This document shows positions 21,201-32,379 of a stretch of 64,000 bases of DNA, piece by piece. The DNA comes from Oreohelix idahoensis (lineage: Eukaryota > Mollusca > Gastropoda > Stylommatophora > Oreohelicidae). The first letter of the stretch is position 1. Each line of letters opens with the position of its first letter. The notes under the pieces were generated by a model that saw nothing but the letters and a program-made list of their open reading frames with translations, was not told where the DNA came from and searched no databases. Where the stretch lies: the NCBI GenBank assembly GCA_024509875.1, contig JAMPIV010004453.1:1-64000 (forward strand). The letters run 5' to 3'. The position numbers were made by a program, and so were the translations under genes.

Positions 21201-24200
21201 CATACAATAGAACTGACTTGACTTGAGCCATATAATAGAACTGGCTTGACTTGAGCAATACAATACAAAAAACTGACTTGACTTGAGCCATATAATAGAA
21301 CTGGCTTGACTTGAGCAATACAATAGAACTGAAGTGACTTGAGCAATATAATAGAACTGACTTGACTTGAGCCATATAATAGAACTGGCTTGACTTGAGC
21401 AATACAATAGAACTGACTTGACTTGAGCCATACAATAGAACTGACTTGACTTGAGCAATACAATAGAACTGACTTGACTTGAGCAATACAATAGAACTGA
21501 AGTGACTTGAGCCATATAACAGAACTGGCTTGACTTGAGCAATACAATAGAACTGACTTGACTTGAGCCATACAATAGAACTGACTTGACTTGAGCAATA
21601 CAATAGAACTGACTTGACTTGAGCAATACAATAGAATTGAAGTGACTTGAGCCATATAATAGAACTGGCTTGACTTGAGCCATACAATAGAACTGACTTG
21701 ACTTGAGCCATATAATAGAACTGACTTGACTTGAGCAATACAATAGAACTGACTTGACTTGAGCAATACAATAGAACTGGCTTGACTTGAGCAATACAAT
21801 AGAACTGACTTGACTTGAGCAATACAATAGAACTGACTTGACTTGAGCAATACAATAGAACTGAAGTGACTTGAGCCATATAACAGAACTGGCTTGACTT
21901 GAGCAATACAATAGAACTGACTTGACTTGAGCCATACAATAGAACTGACTTGACTTGAGCAATACAATAGAACTGACTTGACTTGAGCAATACAATAGAA
22001 CTGACTTGACTTGAGCCATATAATAGAACTGGCTTGACTTGAGCCATACAATAGAACTGACTTGACTTGAGCCATATAATAGAACTGGCTTGACTTGAGC
22101 AATACAATAGAACTGACTTGACTTGAGTCATACAATAGAACTGACTTGACTTGAGCCATATAATAGAACTGGCTTGACTTGAGCAATACAATAGAACTGA
22201 CTTGACTTGAGCAATACAATAGAACTGACTTGACTTGAGCCATACAATAGAACTGACTTGACTTGAGCAATACAATAGAACTGACTTGACTTGAGCAATA
22301 CAATAGAACTGAAGTGACTTGAGCCATATAATAGAACTGGCTTGACTTGAGCAATACAACAGAACTGACTTGACTTGAGCCATACAATAGAATTGACTTG
22401 ACTTGAGCCAAACAATAGAACTGGCTTGACTTGAGCAATACAATAGAACTGACTTGACTTGAGCCATACAATAGAACTGACTTGACTTGAGCAATACAAT
22501 AGAACTGACTTGACTTGAGCAATACAATAGAACTGACTTGACTTGAGCCATACAATAGAACTGGCTTGACTTGAGCAATACAATAGAACTGGCTTGACTT
22601 GAGCAATACAATAGAACTGACTTGACTTGAGCAATATAATAGAACTGACTTGACTTGAGCAATACAATAGAACTGAAGTGACTTGAGCCATATAATAGAA
22701 CTGGCTTGACTTGAGCAATACAATAGAACTGATTTGACTTGAGCCATACAATAGAACTGACTTAACTTGAGCCATACAATAGAACTGGCTTGACTTGAGC
22801 AATACAATAGAACTGACTTGACTTGAGCCATACAATAGAACTGACTTGACTTGAGCAATACAATAGAACTGACTTGACTTGAGCAATACAATAGAATTGA
22901 AGTGACTTGAGCCATATAATAGAACTGGCTTGACTTGAGCCATACAATAGAACTGACTTGACTTGAGCCATATAATAGAACTGGCGTGACTTGAGCAATA
23001 CAATAGAACTGACTTGACTTGAGCCATATAATAGAACTGGCTTGACTTGAGCAATACAATAGAACTGACTTGACTTGAGTCATACGATAGAACTGACTTG
23101 ACTTGAGCCATATAATAGAACTGGCTTGACTTGAGCAATACAATAGAACTGACTTGACTTGAGCCATACAATAGAACTGACTTGACTTGAGCAATACAAT
23201 AGAACTGACTTGACTTGAGCAATACAATAGAACTGAAGTGACTTGAGCCATATAACAGAACTGGCTTGACTTGAGCAATACAATAGAACTGACTTGACTT
23301 GAGCCATACAATAGAACTGACTTGACTTGAGCAATACAATAGAACTGACTTGACTTGAGCAATACAATAGAATTGAAGTGACTTGAGCCATATAATAGAA
23401 CTGGCTTGACTTGAGCCATACAATAGAACTGACTTGACTTGAGCCAAACAATAGAACTGGCTTGACTTGAGCAATACAATAGAACTGACTTGACTTGAGC
23501 CATACAATAGAACTGACTTGACTTGAGCAATACAATAGAACTGACTTGACTTGAGCAATACAATAGAACTGACTTGACTTGAGCAATACAATAGAACTGA
23601 CTTGACTTGAGCCATACAATAGAACTGGCTTGACTTGAGCAATACAATAGAACTGGCTTGACTTGAGCAATACAATAGAACTGACTTGACTTGAGCCATA
23701 CAATAGAACTGACTTAACTTGAGCCATACAATAGAACTGATTTGACTTGAGCCATACAATAGAACTGACTTAACTTGAGCCATACAATAGAACTGGCTTG
23801 ACTTGAGCAATACAATAGAACTGACTTGACTTGAGCCATACAATAGAACTGACTTGACTTGAGCAATACAATAGAACTGACTTGACTTGAGCAATACAAT
23901 AGAATTGAAGTGACTTGAGCCATATAATAGAACTGGCTTGACTTGAGCCATACAATAGAACTGACTTGACTTGAGCCATATAATAGAACTGGCGTGACTT
24001 GAGCAATACAATAGAACTGACTTGACTTGAGCCATATAATAGAACTGGCTTGACTTGAGCAATACAATAGAACTGACTTGATTTGAGTCATACGATAGAA
24101 CTGACTTGACTTGAGCCATATAATAGAACTGGCTTGACTTGAGCAATACAATAGAACTGACTTGACTTGAGCCATACAATAGAACTGACTTGACTTGAGC

Positions 24201-24220
24201 CAAACAATAGAACTGGCTTG
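18213..24220. repeat. 28-bp satellite array, about 214 units, with higher-order structure
   Basis: The unit reads AACTGACTTGACTTGAGCAA followed by TACAATAG (28 bp). Variants alternate at fixed places: ACTGAC/ACTGGC/ACTGAAG, GAGCAA/GAGCCA, and TACAAT/TATAAT. The order of variants repeats on a larger scale: the rare GAGTCATACAATAG unit is at 18651, 20387 and 22127, about 62 units apart. The rare GGCGTGAC unit is at 19507, 22983 and 23991, and GTCATACGATAG is at 19603, 23079 and 24087, spacings of 3476 and 1008 bp. One irregular unit lies near 21262. Because 28 is not a multiple of 3 and the minus strand of the unit has no stop in any register, minus-strand ORFs reach 1347 codons (19604-23647), all encoding one 28-residue repeat around SSQFYCIAQVKSVLLYCSSQ. 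Confidence 0.95.
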
Positions 24221-24535
24221 TGAATGGTGTCTTGCTGTATGTATTGAATGTGTAGTATATCTCCTTTTCTCTCTCCGAGGTAGAAAAACATTATGATAGT
24301 AGTGTTGGCTACAGCGTATTTTTTTACGCTGTACAACCCAATGCCTAGAATCCGGCTTTTGGCTGGGATCATGTGTCTACATGAGGTACCTAGTGTGAGA
24401 ACACAGAGGATCACTACAATGACACATGTTGTCATTGGATCTTCTAGTGTTGGGACATGTGGTCTTGACCAGGGCCCGGTATGGGTGGGGCAAATGCAAC
24501 CTCATGCGAGGAAAAAATATGCAACCTCATGCGAG
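24221..24535. other. No gene seen; small hairpin
   Basis: ACAGCGTA-T6-TACGCTGT forms a short hairpin at about 24311-24333. GCAACCTCATGCGAGGAAAA occurs twice in tandem at about 24497-24540. Confidence 0.5.
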
Positions 24536-24536
24536 G

Positions 24537-24566
<30 letters not shown>
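24536..24566 (+). repeat. Poly-A run
   Basis: About 27 A after GCGAGG. It could be a retroposon tail, but no body was identified upstream. Confidence 0.8.
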
Positions 24567-24568
<2 letters not shown>

Positions 24569-24807
24569 GTGTTGGCAATATCAATTAGCCTAACAAATCG
24601 TTTAAAAAAAACCGCCAAAAAATTAGAGAAAGTATTAACTAACTTAAAGGACAAGGAAAGAAAGAGATTTAAAAAAAATAAATTAAAAACCAACACTATT
24701 AGACATAAGGCGATTCAAGACCGTCCGTTATTTTTTCTTCTTGCAGTTTGTTTTTTTCGATCTTTGGTGCTTATTGGTTTTACATATACATTCATGTCAA
24801 ACAAATA

Positions 24808-24873
24808 CAAGACATAGACAGTCATACATAGACAGAAGACAGTCATACATAGACAGAAGACAGTCAGACATAG
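24808..24873 (+). repeat. Short tandem repeat AGACAGTCATACATAGACAG
   Basis: Three imperfect units of about 21 bp. Confidence 0.8.
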
Positions 24874-26535
24874 ACAAACTTCTAAAAACCAATAATCCCA
24901 ATGTGTCGGTTTCTTGGTACAGGATCCTTTTGAATATTCTCGACATCGGAGAAATAAGGATCGGGGGAACACAAGAAACGGGATATTGTTTTCATATGAT
25001 GACAGTTTGTCAATATTCTATTCAATTTAACAAGTAAATGGAAAGATTTCAGCTCAACGTTCAAAACGTTTCACTTTTAGAGGTTATTTGTAATCACCGA
25101 TAATAATTTATTCTACTAACCTCGTAGACGGAGGTGTGTTGCCAATCTTGTGGTTTGTGTTTGTGTGGGCTAATATACTTTGTAAGTTACGACGTTCAAG
25201 GTCTGCATCTTTCTACAATAGTATTATTCCACATCGTCATTGACTCAGCGATTTTACAATTTTGAAGACGACGTTTCTCCTTGGTAGTGTCTCGCTTGAA
25301 AGTGTCCCTTCAATTCTTTTATTTGTTGCTGGGCAACCCAAAACGTGAACAAGCTACGTATTTATTCATTCAACACTGATAGTCTATTAGAAACAATCAT
25401 TTAGTAGTTAATTATTATGCCTCTTCCGGTACTTCGGCTTTGAGACTATCATTTTTGTTATGGACTGATGACGTTATAGATAAAGCAAAATTTGGTTCCA
25501 CTTGCTTTGTTTGTGAAAAAATATGTGTAACGCGACACAGAGCGATACAAGAGTGAAGGGACGGCTCGGTTGGTCTTACTTTGAAGTAACGTTGGGTTGA
25601 AATAATTGCGTTTCGCCTAAAGCCGTACAGCATTGGGAAAGTGCAGGAAGCAGCGAACATATGAAACATGGCCGACCATTAAAATTTGCATTGGCAGGAA
25701 AGAAAATCTAAAGCTATAAGCGCAAGCTTGGTGGAATGATATTAGCCAGCTCTGAAATACAGACCTGTCTCATCTTCCAGTACCCCACTATTGGTATAGC
25801 TATTTTGTCCAGACTCGTCTTCATCGCAATTTTCAGCTGTGACTTCTATTTTAGAAGTCAAATCATTTTTATTTTTTTCTTTGCATTTAACTGAGCTCCC
25901 TCTTTATTCCTCTGGTTTTGTTGTGTCTTTTTGTTTTGATAGACTTTTTTAACGTTTATTCCAGTAAGATGCAATATCTAATTTGGTTTTCCGACCAAGA
26001 GAAGAGGGTGGAGACTAAATGGACGTGATAACCAATAATATATGATGAGATGTAACAAGAATTAACAGGTTAGTGATTTAGCAGACGGCCTTCAGAGAGA
26101 TGCAGCTATGTTTGTCCGTTGATTGCTTATTCCCATAATACCTCGGCCCATATATGACCCATCAAATATAACTATGAAAGTTTTTATTTTTAAAAATACG
26201 AATTAATGCGCAATGGGTTGATTATGGGTCAAATTTTTAGCAAATGAACGACTTTCAAGTTTATATAAACACGTGAAATTGTTTAACACGTATTTAGTAT
26301 AAATTTAGTATGAAATTTACTGTTAGGTTGTAAACGTTTGATGACGGGGTTAAGCACATAATGTGAACAACAAGCATGAGTTATTCGAACAATCTTATTT
26401 AGACACGAACACACACACAAAACTAGCTCAACTTAAGACTTCAAAATCATCTTTAGCGACGTGACCGACGAAGCAGTACAGTTAGGGCAATACATAAATA
26501 CAGGAATAATACGGAAATGGCGTGTTCTGCGACCT
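24874..26535. other. No gene seen
   Basis: AT-rich sequence with no recognised domain, RNA gene or internal match. An 84-residue minus ORF at 25415-25669 has no known motif. Confidence 0.35.
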
Positions 26536-26668
26536 GTCTTGTGTCTTTTGTGTTTGCCAACAAATCGTGTGTCCTTTGTATTTACCAACCAGTCTTGTGT
26601 CTTTTGTGTTTGCCAACCAGTTTGTGTCTTTTGTGTTTGCCAACCAGTCTTGTGTCTATTGTGTAAAT
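26536..26668. repeat. 30-bp minisatellite, about 4.5 units
   Basis: Unit TCTTGTGTCTTTTGTGTTTG followed by CCAACCAG. A single unit reappears at 27396-27428 beyond the hairpin. It extends the minus ORF of the integrase fragment as KTGWQTQKTQ repeats, which are not part of integrase. Confidence 0.85.
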
Positions 26669-26679
26669 AACTGACTTTT

Positions 26680-26922
26680 ACCTGTGCTGCTGTTTCACAA
26701 GGATGTAATGGGTATTCATGTGAGGTGAGTGGTTCCTTTTGCATTTGAGTTGCGATAGCCAGGGTCAGTAAGGGGGTGCTTTCCTGGAGTGGTCTGTCCA
26801 GATACTTCTTTAAAAGGTTTACATGATAAACTTTCTCCTTCCCCTTTTTGTCAATTTTATAGTTGGTTCTAAACACCTTCTCTAGAACCGTATATGGACC
26901 TTGCCATCCAATTTGTAATTTA
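26680..26922 (-). pseudogene. Integrase C-terminal fragment, gypsy-2 type
   Basis: Minus strand encodes HKLQIGWQGPYTVLEKVF, TNYKI, GKEKVYHVNLLKKYLDRP and LTLAIAT, a close match to the integrase C-terminus of gypsy-2 (LRIGWQGPFTVLKK, HINLLKKYLERP, LAVAIAT). This region follows the catalytic core and links integrase to RT in that element. It stops abruptly near 26922, where the plus-strand fragment begins. Confidence 0.8.
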
Positions 26923-26925
26923 TGG

Positions 26926-27118
26926 ATATGGCGATCCTGAGAAAGTTGGCACATGAAAAACCAGATACATGGGACCAGTACCTTCACGCCGCCCTCTTTG
27001 CTTATCGGGAGGTACCCCATAGTTCAACCGGTATGGCCCCGGCAACATTATTATTTAGAAGGCCAATAAAAGGTCCACTCGAGGCACTGTTAAGAACGTG
27101 GACTGATGAAAAGGAAGA
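26926..27118 (+). pseudogene. Integrase core end fragment, opposite orientation
   Basis: Plus strand encodes LRKLAHEKPDTWDQYLHAAL, FAYREVPHSSTGMAPATLLF and RRPIKGPLEALLRTWTDEK, matching LRKLGQEKPEDWDQYISAAL, FAYREVPQASTGFAPATLLF and the following residues of gypsy-2. In the intact protein this piece lies about 80 residues N-terminal to the fragment on the other strand, so an inversion with loss of the middle occurred here. GGATATGGCGATCC, a small palindrome, sits at the junction (about 26920-26933). Confidence 0.8.
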
Positions 27119-27320
27119 GGAGAATATATATATATATATCTCTTTAGGTATTATATTCATCTCTATCATTTCGGCTTATAGTTCAATTGCAGATTTAGAG
27201 CCGTTATTGTGTGATTCAATTATTATTATTTAATTCAGTGTCGTTCATTACTTCATATTAATTCTCCAGCAGTGTGTATTAGTTTTATGATTAACTCTTA
27301 GTATACGAGCTGCCTTTCAT

Positions 27321-27390
27321 AAATATTAGACAAACATAAAGGTATGTTTACGAGTGCCTGAAAACATACCTTTATGTTTGTCTAATATTT
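27321..27390. repeat. Perfect 29-bp inverted repeat with 12-bp loop
   Basis: Arms 27321-27349 and 27362-27390 are exact complements (left arm starts AAATATTAGACAAACATAAA). The loop is ACGAGTGCCTGA. The loop plus right arm resembles the SINE tail near 1650-1690 (GCGAGTGCCTGATAACATAC), so this may be two SINE tails in inverted contact. Confidence 0.9.
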
Positions 27391-27690
27391 ATTTTGTGTC
27401 TTTTGCGTTTACCAACCAGTTTTGTGTCTTTGTTTTCTTGTAATTAAGAACGGCCTATTGTGTTGTCTATGTTCGGTCGCAGCATTATTTTAACATTGAC
27501 ATTAAAAGTTTGACTTTTATTCTCAGCCAATACGTAAAGCACAACGAAACAATTATTATTAAAATTATATAGTCAAATAGTTTTCATGTTTGCCCTTGGG
27601 ATGTTTGATTTTTTATTTTTTTCATTTTCACATTGATAGAAAGGGTGTGTGTACGGGTGTGTGATTTGTGTATAAGTGTGCACAGTGGGG
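27391..27690. other. No gene seen
   Basis: One 30-bp minisatellite unit at 27396-27428, then unassigned AT-rich sequence. Confidence 0.4.
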
Positions 27691-27694
27691 TGAT

Positions 27695-27902
27695 CACCTG
27701 CTTGCCAACCAATCTGATTACGGAAACAATGATAGATTGTTTGGTCTGTTTTTGTTCCACAAAGACGCCACTAGGCGTGGTGGAAACAGCGATAGATTGA
27801 TCAATTTGTTGTTGCCCTAAGACGCCACTAGGCGTACTGGCCACATACTGCTTTGCCGGTTGATGGCTAAGGATGGAAGAAGAAAGAGAAGAAGAAGAAA
27901 AG
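27695..27902 (+). repeat. SINE-like repeat with GACGCCACTAGGCGT palindromes and (GAA)n tail
   Basis: GACGCCACTAGGCGT occurs twice, at about 27763-27777 and 27821-27835, separated by GAAACAGCGATAGATTGATC and TTGTTGTTGCCC. The same arrangement, more degraded, makes up the SINE inside the Helitron helicase (5970-6162). The end is AGAAGAAAGAGAAGAAGAAG. Confidence 0.6.
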
Positions 27903-28144
27903 GATTTAATGGTTTAAGCTGCCTGATGTAGTACGGAATCCTCTCATGACGCTTCTGTGTTTGGCCTTGACAGGATTAATCCTTAGGGATAAGGTCTTAT
28001 CTTCTGTAAGTTCACCATTCTTTTCGTTCTTACAGGAAGGGTACCTGTCTGGACAGCATCCGTTGTTGTGTATGGTATATGGTAATGGAATAGTTGTTTT
28101 CTTAAAGCCATTCCAACCAAAGACTGTAACAAGCGTATAAGCTC

Positions 28145-28398
28145 GATCATTATACATTCTTAGGATCTTTGGGAGATCTTGGTGCTAGTAAAACAGGACA
28201 GTTCTTCACAAATAGGTGCATCATATTAAAAGTAAAGGTCAGGTACTCTTCTATCTTGCTGACGGTGAAGCCATGAGAATATAGTTTGTAGGCTGGGTAT
28301 TCCGTAATTCCCTCGCTCTCACACAAATCTGCTTCCGTTGAGCAGTTCACTCCCGCATATCCCTTGTAAGGGTCGTTGTTCATTATGGAGGCCTGTAC
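28145..28398 (-). CDS. Possible terminal exon, thioredoxin-like domain
   Basis: The minus strand after a possible splice acceptor (TGTACAG, ending about 28396) is open to a TAA at about 28146. It encodes GYAGVNCSTEADLCESEGIT then EYPAYKLYSHGFTVSKIEEY and a 'MMHLFVKN' helix. This matches the back half of a thioredoxin fold as found in protein disulfide isomerases: a '(V)DCT...LC..YGV..YPTLKLF..G..V..Y.G.R....L..F(V)' pattern, including the conserved cis-Pro in EYPAY. The CxxC half would lie in an upstream exon not identified here. Those family members act in ER disulfide formation, but the partial domain cannot show which protein it is. It could be a retained gene exon or a pseudogene fragment. 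It is the only non-transposon coding candidate in the window. Confidence 0.45.
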
Positions 28399-28410
28399 AG
28401 GATTCAACAA

Positions 28411-29419
28411 TTTAACATATAGTTAATTCTCTTTTAGATACCTTTATTTAGCTCATTTCACAAAATCAGTATGTAATGTCTTCAGTGCAAATGTGACGTT
28501 TCTGTCCAGTGTGTAGTTAGCTTAGGTATATGATGTAACAAAGACAGTCCAAAGCTGCTGTTCTCTGTCATTAGTGTGTAAGTTTTTGAAATATGTGTCG
28601 AGTTTGACAAATTGAGTGAAATCGAAAATGTGAGTGAACTGACAGCAATATAGAGAAATGTGATCAAATAGGGTGAACTTATGACAGTCTGGGAGAAAAT
28701 CTATTAAAGCTATCTCTCTTTCCAAGTCCACACTCACTTATATAGTCTTAAAAAACAGCCGCTCTTTCTTCTTTCTCACAGACAGATAGAGAATATAGTA
28801 AGAGCTTAAATATGTATGGATGAAGGTCTTGAACAGCGCGTTAACAAAAAGGTTAAAATTTTATTAAATTTCTCTTTAGCTTGTATAGAATGAAAAGAAT
28901 AAAATCTCACTAACCAACACTTAGGCCCCATTCGAACATCAAAAGAAACAATCCACCAAGACCCTCCTGTAGAACACCAACAAAATAAATAAAAAGAGTT
29001 ACAATGCAGCTGCGTGTGAGAATTACCAACCAACACAGTTAGTGTCTTTTATGTTAAATCCACTGCAGACGCTACCCATGCGCCAGGATTACACACAAAA
29101 AAACAAGATAGGCTGTAGATTAACTCTTGTGTCTAGATTTGGACTACTATTACAAGCAAAGTCCGTACTGGCCTGTAGACATATCAAATCGAGGTCAATT
29201 CTGGGCAACTTTCTGTATGCGCTCTTATTCGGCGCGAAAACGTTTAACGGGCGTGCCTCGTTACGGAACTCGATGCGTGAATCAGGTGGGTCTGGTTTTG
29301 AGACCGTATGGTGACTGAACACTCAGTTTAAGCACCCAGTCAGATGCGTGCAATTCAACTGGTGAAGATATGTAAGATGACGTACTGGATGCCAAGCCGC
29401 ATCAAAAGTGAGGAATGCA
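28411..29419. other. No gene seen
   Basis: I searched for upstream exons of the thioredoxin-like frame on the minus strand and saw none convincing. Several ORFs of 60-90 codons overlap on both strands. Confidence 0.35.
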
Positions 29420-29690
29420 GTCAGCGATCCATAGCTTGACTGCCTGCGTCAGGGTCAGTGAACCAGAGCTGACCAAGACCCTACTCCACCTCCACGTGGT
29501 GGTCCTGGAAACAGGCTGCATCGCTGCAGCCTGGCTGAGGAGTAGAGATAGAAGAGGGAAGGCAAACCAGGTCCCAAAAAATGCGGTGCGGAAGTCGGAT
29601 GTGTCGGCCGAAAGGCGCAAATATCGCAGTTTCGCTGTAAACGGACACAACGCAACCAACATCCTTTTCAGGACGAACGTGAGCTGAATT
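29420..29690 (+). repeat. SINE/LINE 3'-end repeat, partner of 8526-8826
   Basis: Contains CTGCGTCAGGGTCAGTGAAC, CCTACTCCACCTCCACGTGG, AAATATCGCAGTTTCGCTGT and TTTTCAGGACGAACG in the same order as the minus strand of 8526-8826. The (GAA)n tail is missing. Confidence 0.7.
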
Positions 29691-30721
29691 CCCGTTAGCG
29701 GGTTCGGTGATGAGCGTTGTAATTTCAGGTATTTATGTGATAACTCGTGGTGCTTGCTGCTTTGCTGGAACCGTGAGATCGAGGAGATTGTTACATTCAC
29801 CCGACTAGTAACCAGCTGTAGCAGTTGGGGTACCCTGGAACTGAGACCAAAACAAACAACCTTTGCATCAAGGGAAAAAAAATACAATCATAACAAAGTT
29901 AAAATAAACTGTTATGCTCCATTCTAGAATTTGTATTATTGCTAGGTAAATCTCGGTGCGGTCTTTATCCACATGCGTTATCCTCCCGTTAATTCCACTC
30001 TGTCAATTATCAGACTGCAGTCGCATAGGCTAATACATCTTGTGCATACATGTACGTCTCAGCATGTGCGCTGACAGAAACAATCTGCTCAAAGTCCTCT
30101 TTCAACCCAACATATGGGTTCCGTTAAGAGGTTGTACTATTAATCTTACACCGTTAAATGAATTTACAGAAAATACAATTCATAATAAAATTGTATGCGC
30201 CCCTTGGGGTCGATGCACAAAGGGAAAGTAATAATCTCCCAAAAATGGTATACATGAACCCTGCAATGTTTATGCTATTATAATACACGGTGAATGTACT
30301 TTTGGACAGAATTCGGTTACTGGCTGGTTGGTAACATTTCTAGATTGCAGTGCAAGTTCTAACTGTCTAATTACTCAATGGGCATATTCTAATTCCACAC
30401 TCAACCACGAGAAGTTTTTCTCAGAAAGTAATAAGTGACTGCCTCTTATAATTCAGTCGTAATAGCGAATACACTTCTATAGTCAGGTTAAGTGAATAAG
30501 TTACACCACTGACAGCCCCTCAAAAGTAATGACAGCTTTTAGCTTACTATTTAACACATTGTAAGCACTGAACTAGACTATGAGGTTCTTCGCCTAGTAA
30601 ATATATGTTATCGTAAATTTACCATTGAATCCATTGTAAACAATAACACTAGGAGACATCTAACAGATTAAGCACCTGTTAACTTAGGCGGTAGACGGCG
30701 CTATATTATCACTGAATATAT
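29691..30721. other. No gene seen; left flank of the gypsy nest
   Basis: No domain or repeat match recognised. AT-rich with short ORFs. Confidence 0.35.
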
Positions 30722-31337
30722 TGTGACCGTGGATCGTATTAGAAGGTTCGGACCACTGCCCTTTAAGTAGATAGTATGTTGTAAGGTAAAGTGTTCAACG
30801 TACCTGGTTTTGTTCTCAAACGAAATACACTTTCTTTTCTTTCACAACTATCATGTCCTCAGAATAAAATACTATCACAATAAAAATACTGCCGTACACC
30901 AAATTTATGGTACATAATGTACTGAGAGTTTTCTATACACTCTATTTAACACAGCATAAATCTTGCTAATCATCTAAGACTGAGTATGTTTTCTCACACA
31001 TCTATTACGCTGAGCGCGTTTCTCAAGTCTAACTTTAACACTTGGGAGAAAACCCTTTTCTCTTCCTACGCCTAGCGCGTCTCAATATCAACTGCCTGAT
31101 CCCTGTTCTAACATTATTCGTTCACTCCTCTCATGTATCATTATATTCACGTGTATACTTTTTCTGAGCACAACTCACTAACACAATATCAAGGGATGTA
31201 ATCTGTAGTTGACTCCCTTTGCTAAATATACACTAATCCACATTCTCCTCTTTAAACCTTATTACTAAATCTTAACATGCAAATTGGTTCTACCATAATT
31301 TGTAACTCATTCAAAATGCTTAACTCTAAACAACAAC

Positions 31338-31817
31338 GAGTTGGCAGACCAGAACGCCAAGAAGGGAAGAACAAGTAAAAACAATATAAAAGCAGGACTG
31401 GGGAGGTCAGAGATCAAGAGCCAAGTGAAGGAAACTATAAACGAGGAATGGAAGACAATATGGAAGGAAAGTAGAAAAGGCAGACACGCGTTCAAACTGC
31501 TGAAAGAACCAACGAGGACATGCCAGGTCAGAGAAGAATTAAAGATACCATCGAACAAAAAACTGTGGCGTCTCCGACTCGGTGCAGCATACTTCATGGT
31601 AGAAGAACCACACTGCCAAGAATGTCAGGAAGAGAATGACATAGACCACTACCTGATCCACTGTAAAAAGTATGAACAACAAAGGCTTGAATTAAAAACT
31701 TACTACAGAAATCACAATATAGACTTAACAGGTGATAAGGTTTTAAGTATAGATGCCCCAAGAGATGCCCAATCAATACTTAAAAGATATATACATAAAA
31801 CAAAGGAAAAAATATAA
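31338..31817 (+). pseudogene. LINE RNase H end and C-terminal zinc-binding region
   Basis: The frame starts with NELADQNAKKG, the last RNase H motif ('GNExADxLAKxG') with its catalytic Asp. It continues through VKETINEEWKTIW and WRLRLGAAYFMVEEPHCQEC to DIDHYLIHCKKY. The closing 'LRxG...CxxC...HxxxxC' pattern is typical of non-LTR retrotransposons carrying RNase H and caps the ORF2 C-terminus. The frame is open to TAA at 31815-31817, but the endonuclease, RT and most of RNase H are missing. A related LINE end is found in gypsy-1 at 40007-40635 with a clearly different sequence, so two subfamilies are present. Confidence 0.75.
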
Positions 31818-32230
31818 GGTTAGAACTTCAGGAAAATCTTCCAACTAAATAGAAATTAAGCAGCAAGAACTAACAAAGCATTAACAAAAAATAACTACTC
31901 ATAGGACAAGGAAAGACAAGGTATTAAAAAAAGGGACAACAACTCAAAAAGAACAAATACTAATACAAATTAAAACCAAGTGTAAAGGACAATAGTTATC
32001 TAGAAACAATACAAAAGAGAAAATAAAATTGACAAATACTAATATAAATAAAAATCAGCAACTGCAAAAGACAACAGTTATTTAAATTGAATACAAAATT
32101 AGTAAATTAAATGACACTAAATACCCCAATTATAACCAACTTTCAGGTTGAACAGGGTAGACCAAGATGGAACGAGAAGAGGCAACAATAATCAGATGTT
32201 CAGTGCCCGATCTCCACCCATCAACTCATC
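31338..32230 (+). mobile_element. 5'-truncated LINE in the gypsy-1 3' LTR
   Basis: The LTR reads CTCTAAACAACAAC up to 31337 and resumes with AACAACAACAACAAATCTTC near 32233. The uninterrupted LTR version at 55516-55540 has no insert, so this is a later insertion with an AAACAACAAC-type duplication. It begins in the middle of a LINE RNase H domain and ends in non-coding 3' sequence. Confidence 0.7.
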
Positions 32231-32337
32231 AAAACAACAACAACAAATCTTCCAAAACGTATTTCTAGATTTATCTCCCTTTGGAAAAATTACTCCTAAA
32301 CTCATTTTACCCTATCAAAACCAAACCACCGTTCACA

Positions 32338-32341
32338 CATC

Positions 32342-32379
<38 letters not shown>

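Larger units (their letters stand above)
30722..32337 (-). mobile_element. 3' LTR of gypsy-1 (with LINE insert)
   Basis: Plus-strand ends are TGTGACCG and CCGTTCACA, the expected TG...CA. The same start TGTGACCG occurs at 44409, and GTAGATAGTATGTTGTAAGG (30761 onwards) recurs at about 44605. The block GTGTTCAACGTACCTGG through GGTACATAATG recurs at 45060-45190. The last 110 bp recur at 55514-55623. A LINE piece occupies about 31338-32230. Compared with the 5' copy the LTR lacks two internal blocks, so the pair is divergent. Confidence 0.7.

Noticed and set aside
18171..24435. Very long minus-strand ORFs (up to 1347 codons) as genuine proteins
   Set aside because: They read a 28-bp satellite whose unit lacks minus-strand stops. 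The same peptide appears in all three frames, there is no start context or unique domain, and the ends are set by array edges.
24293..24817. 174-codon ORF spanning a poly-A run
   Set aside because: A poly-lysine stretch from the A run links two unrelated short frames; no domain was seen.
27906..28157. Second exon downstream of the thioredoxin-like exon
   Set aside because: An 83-codon frame with several Cys was noted, but it has no recognised domain, and the thioredoxin frame already ends in TAA just before it.
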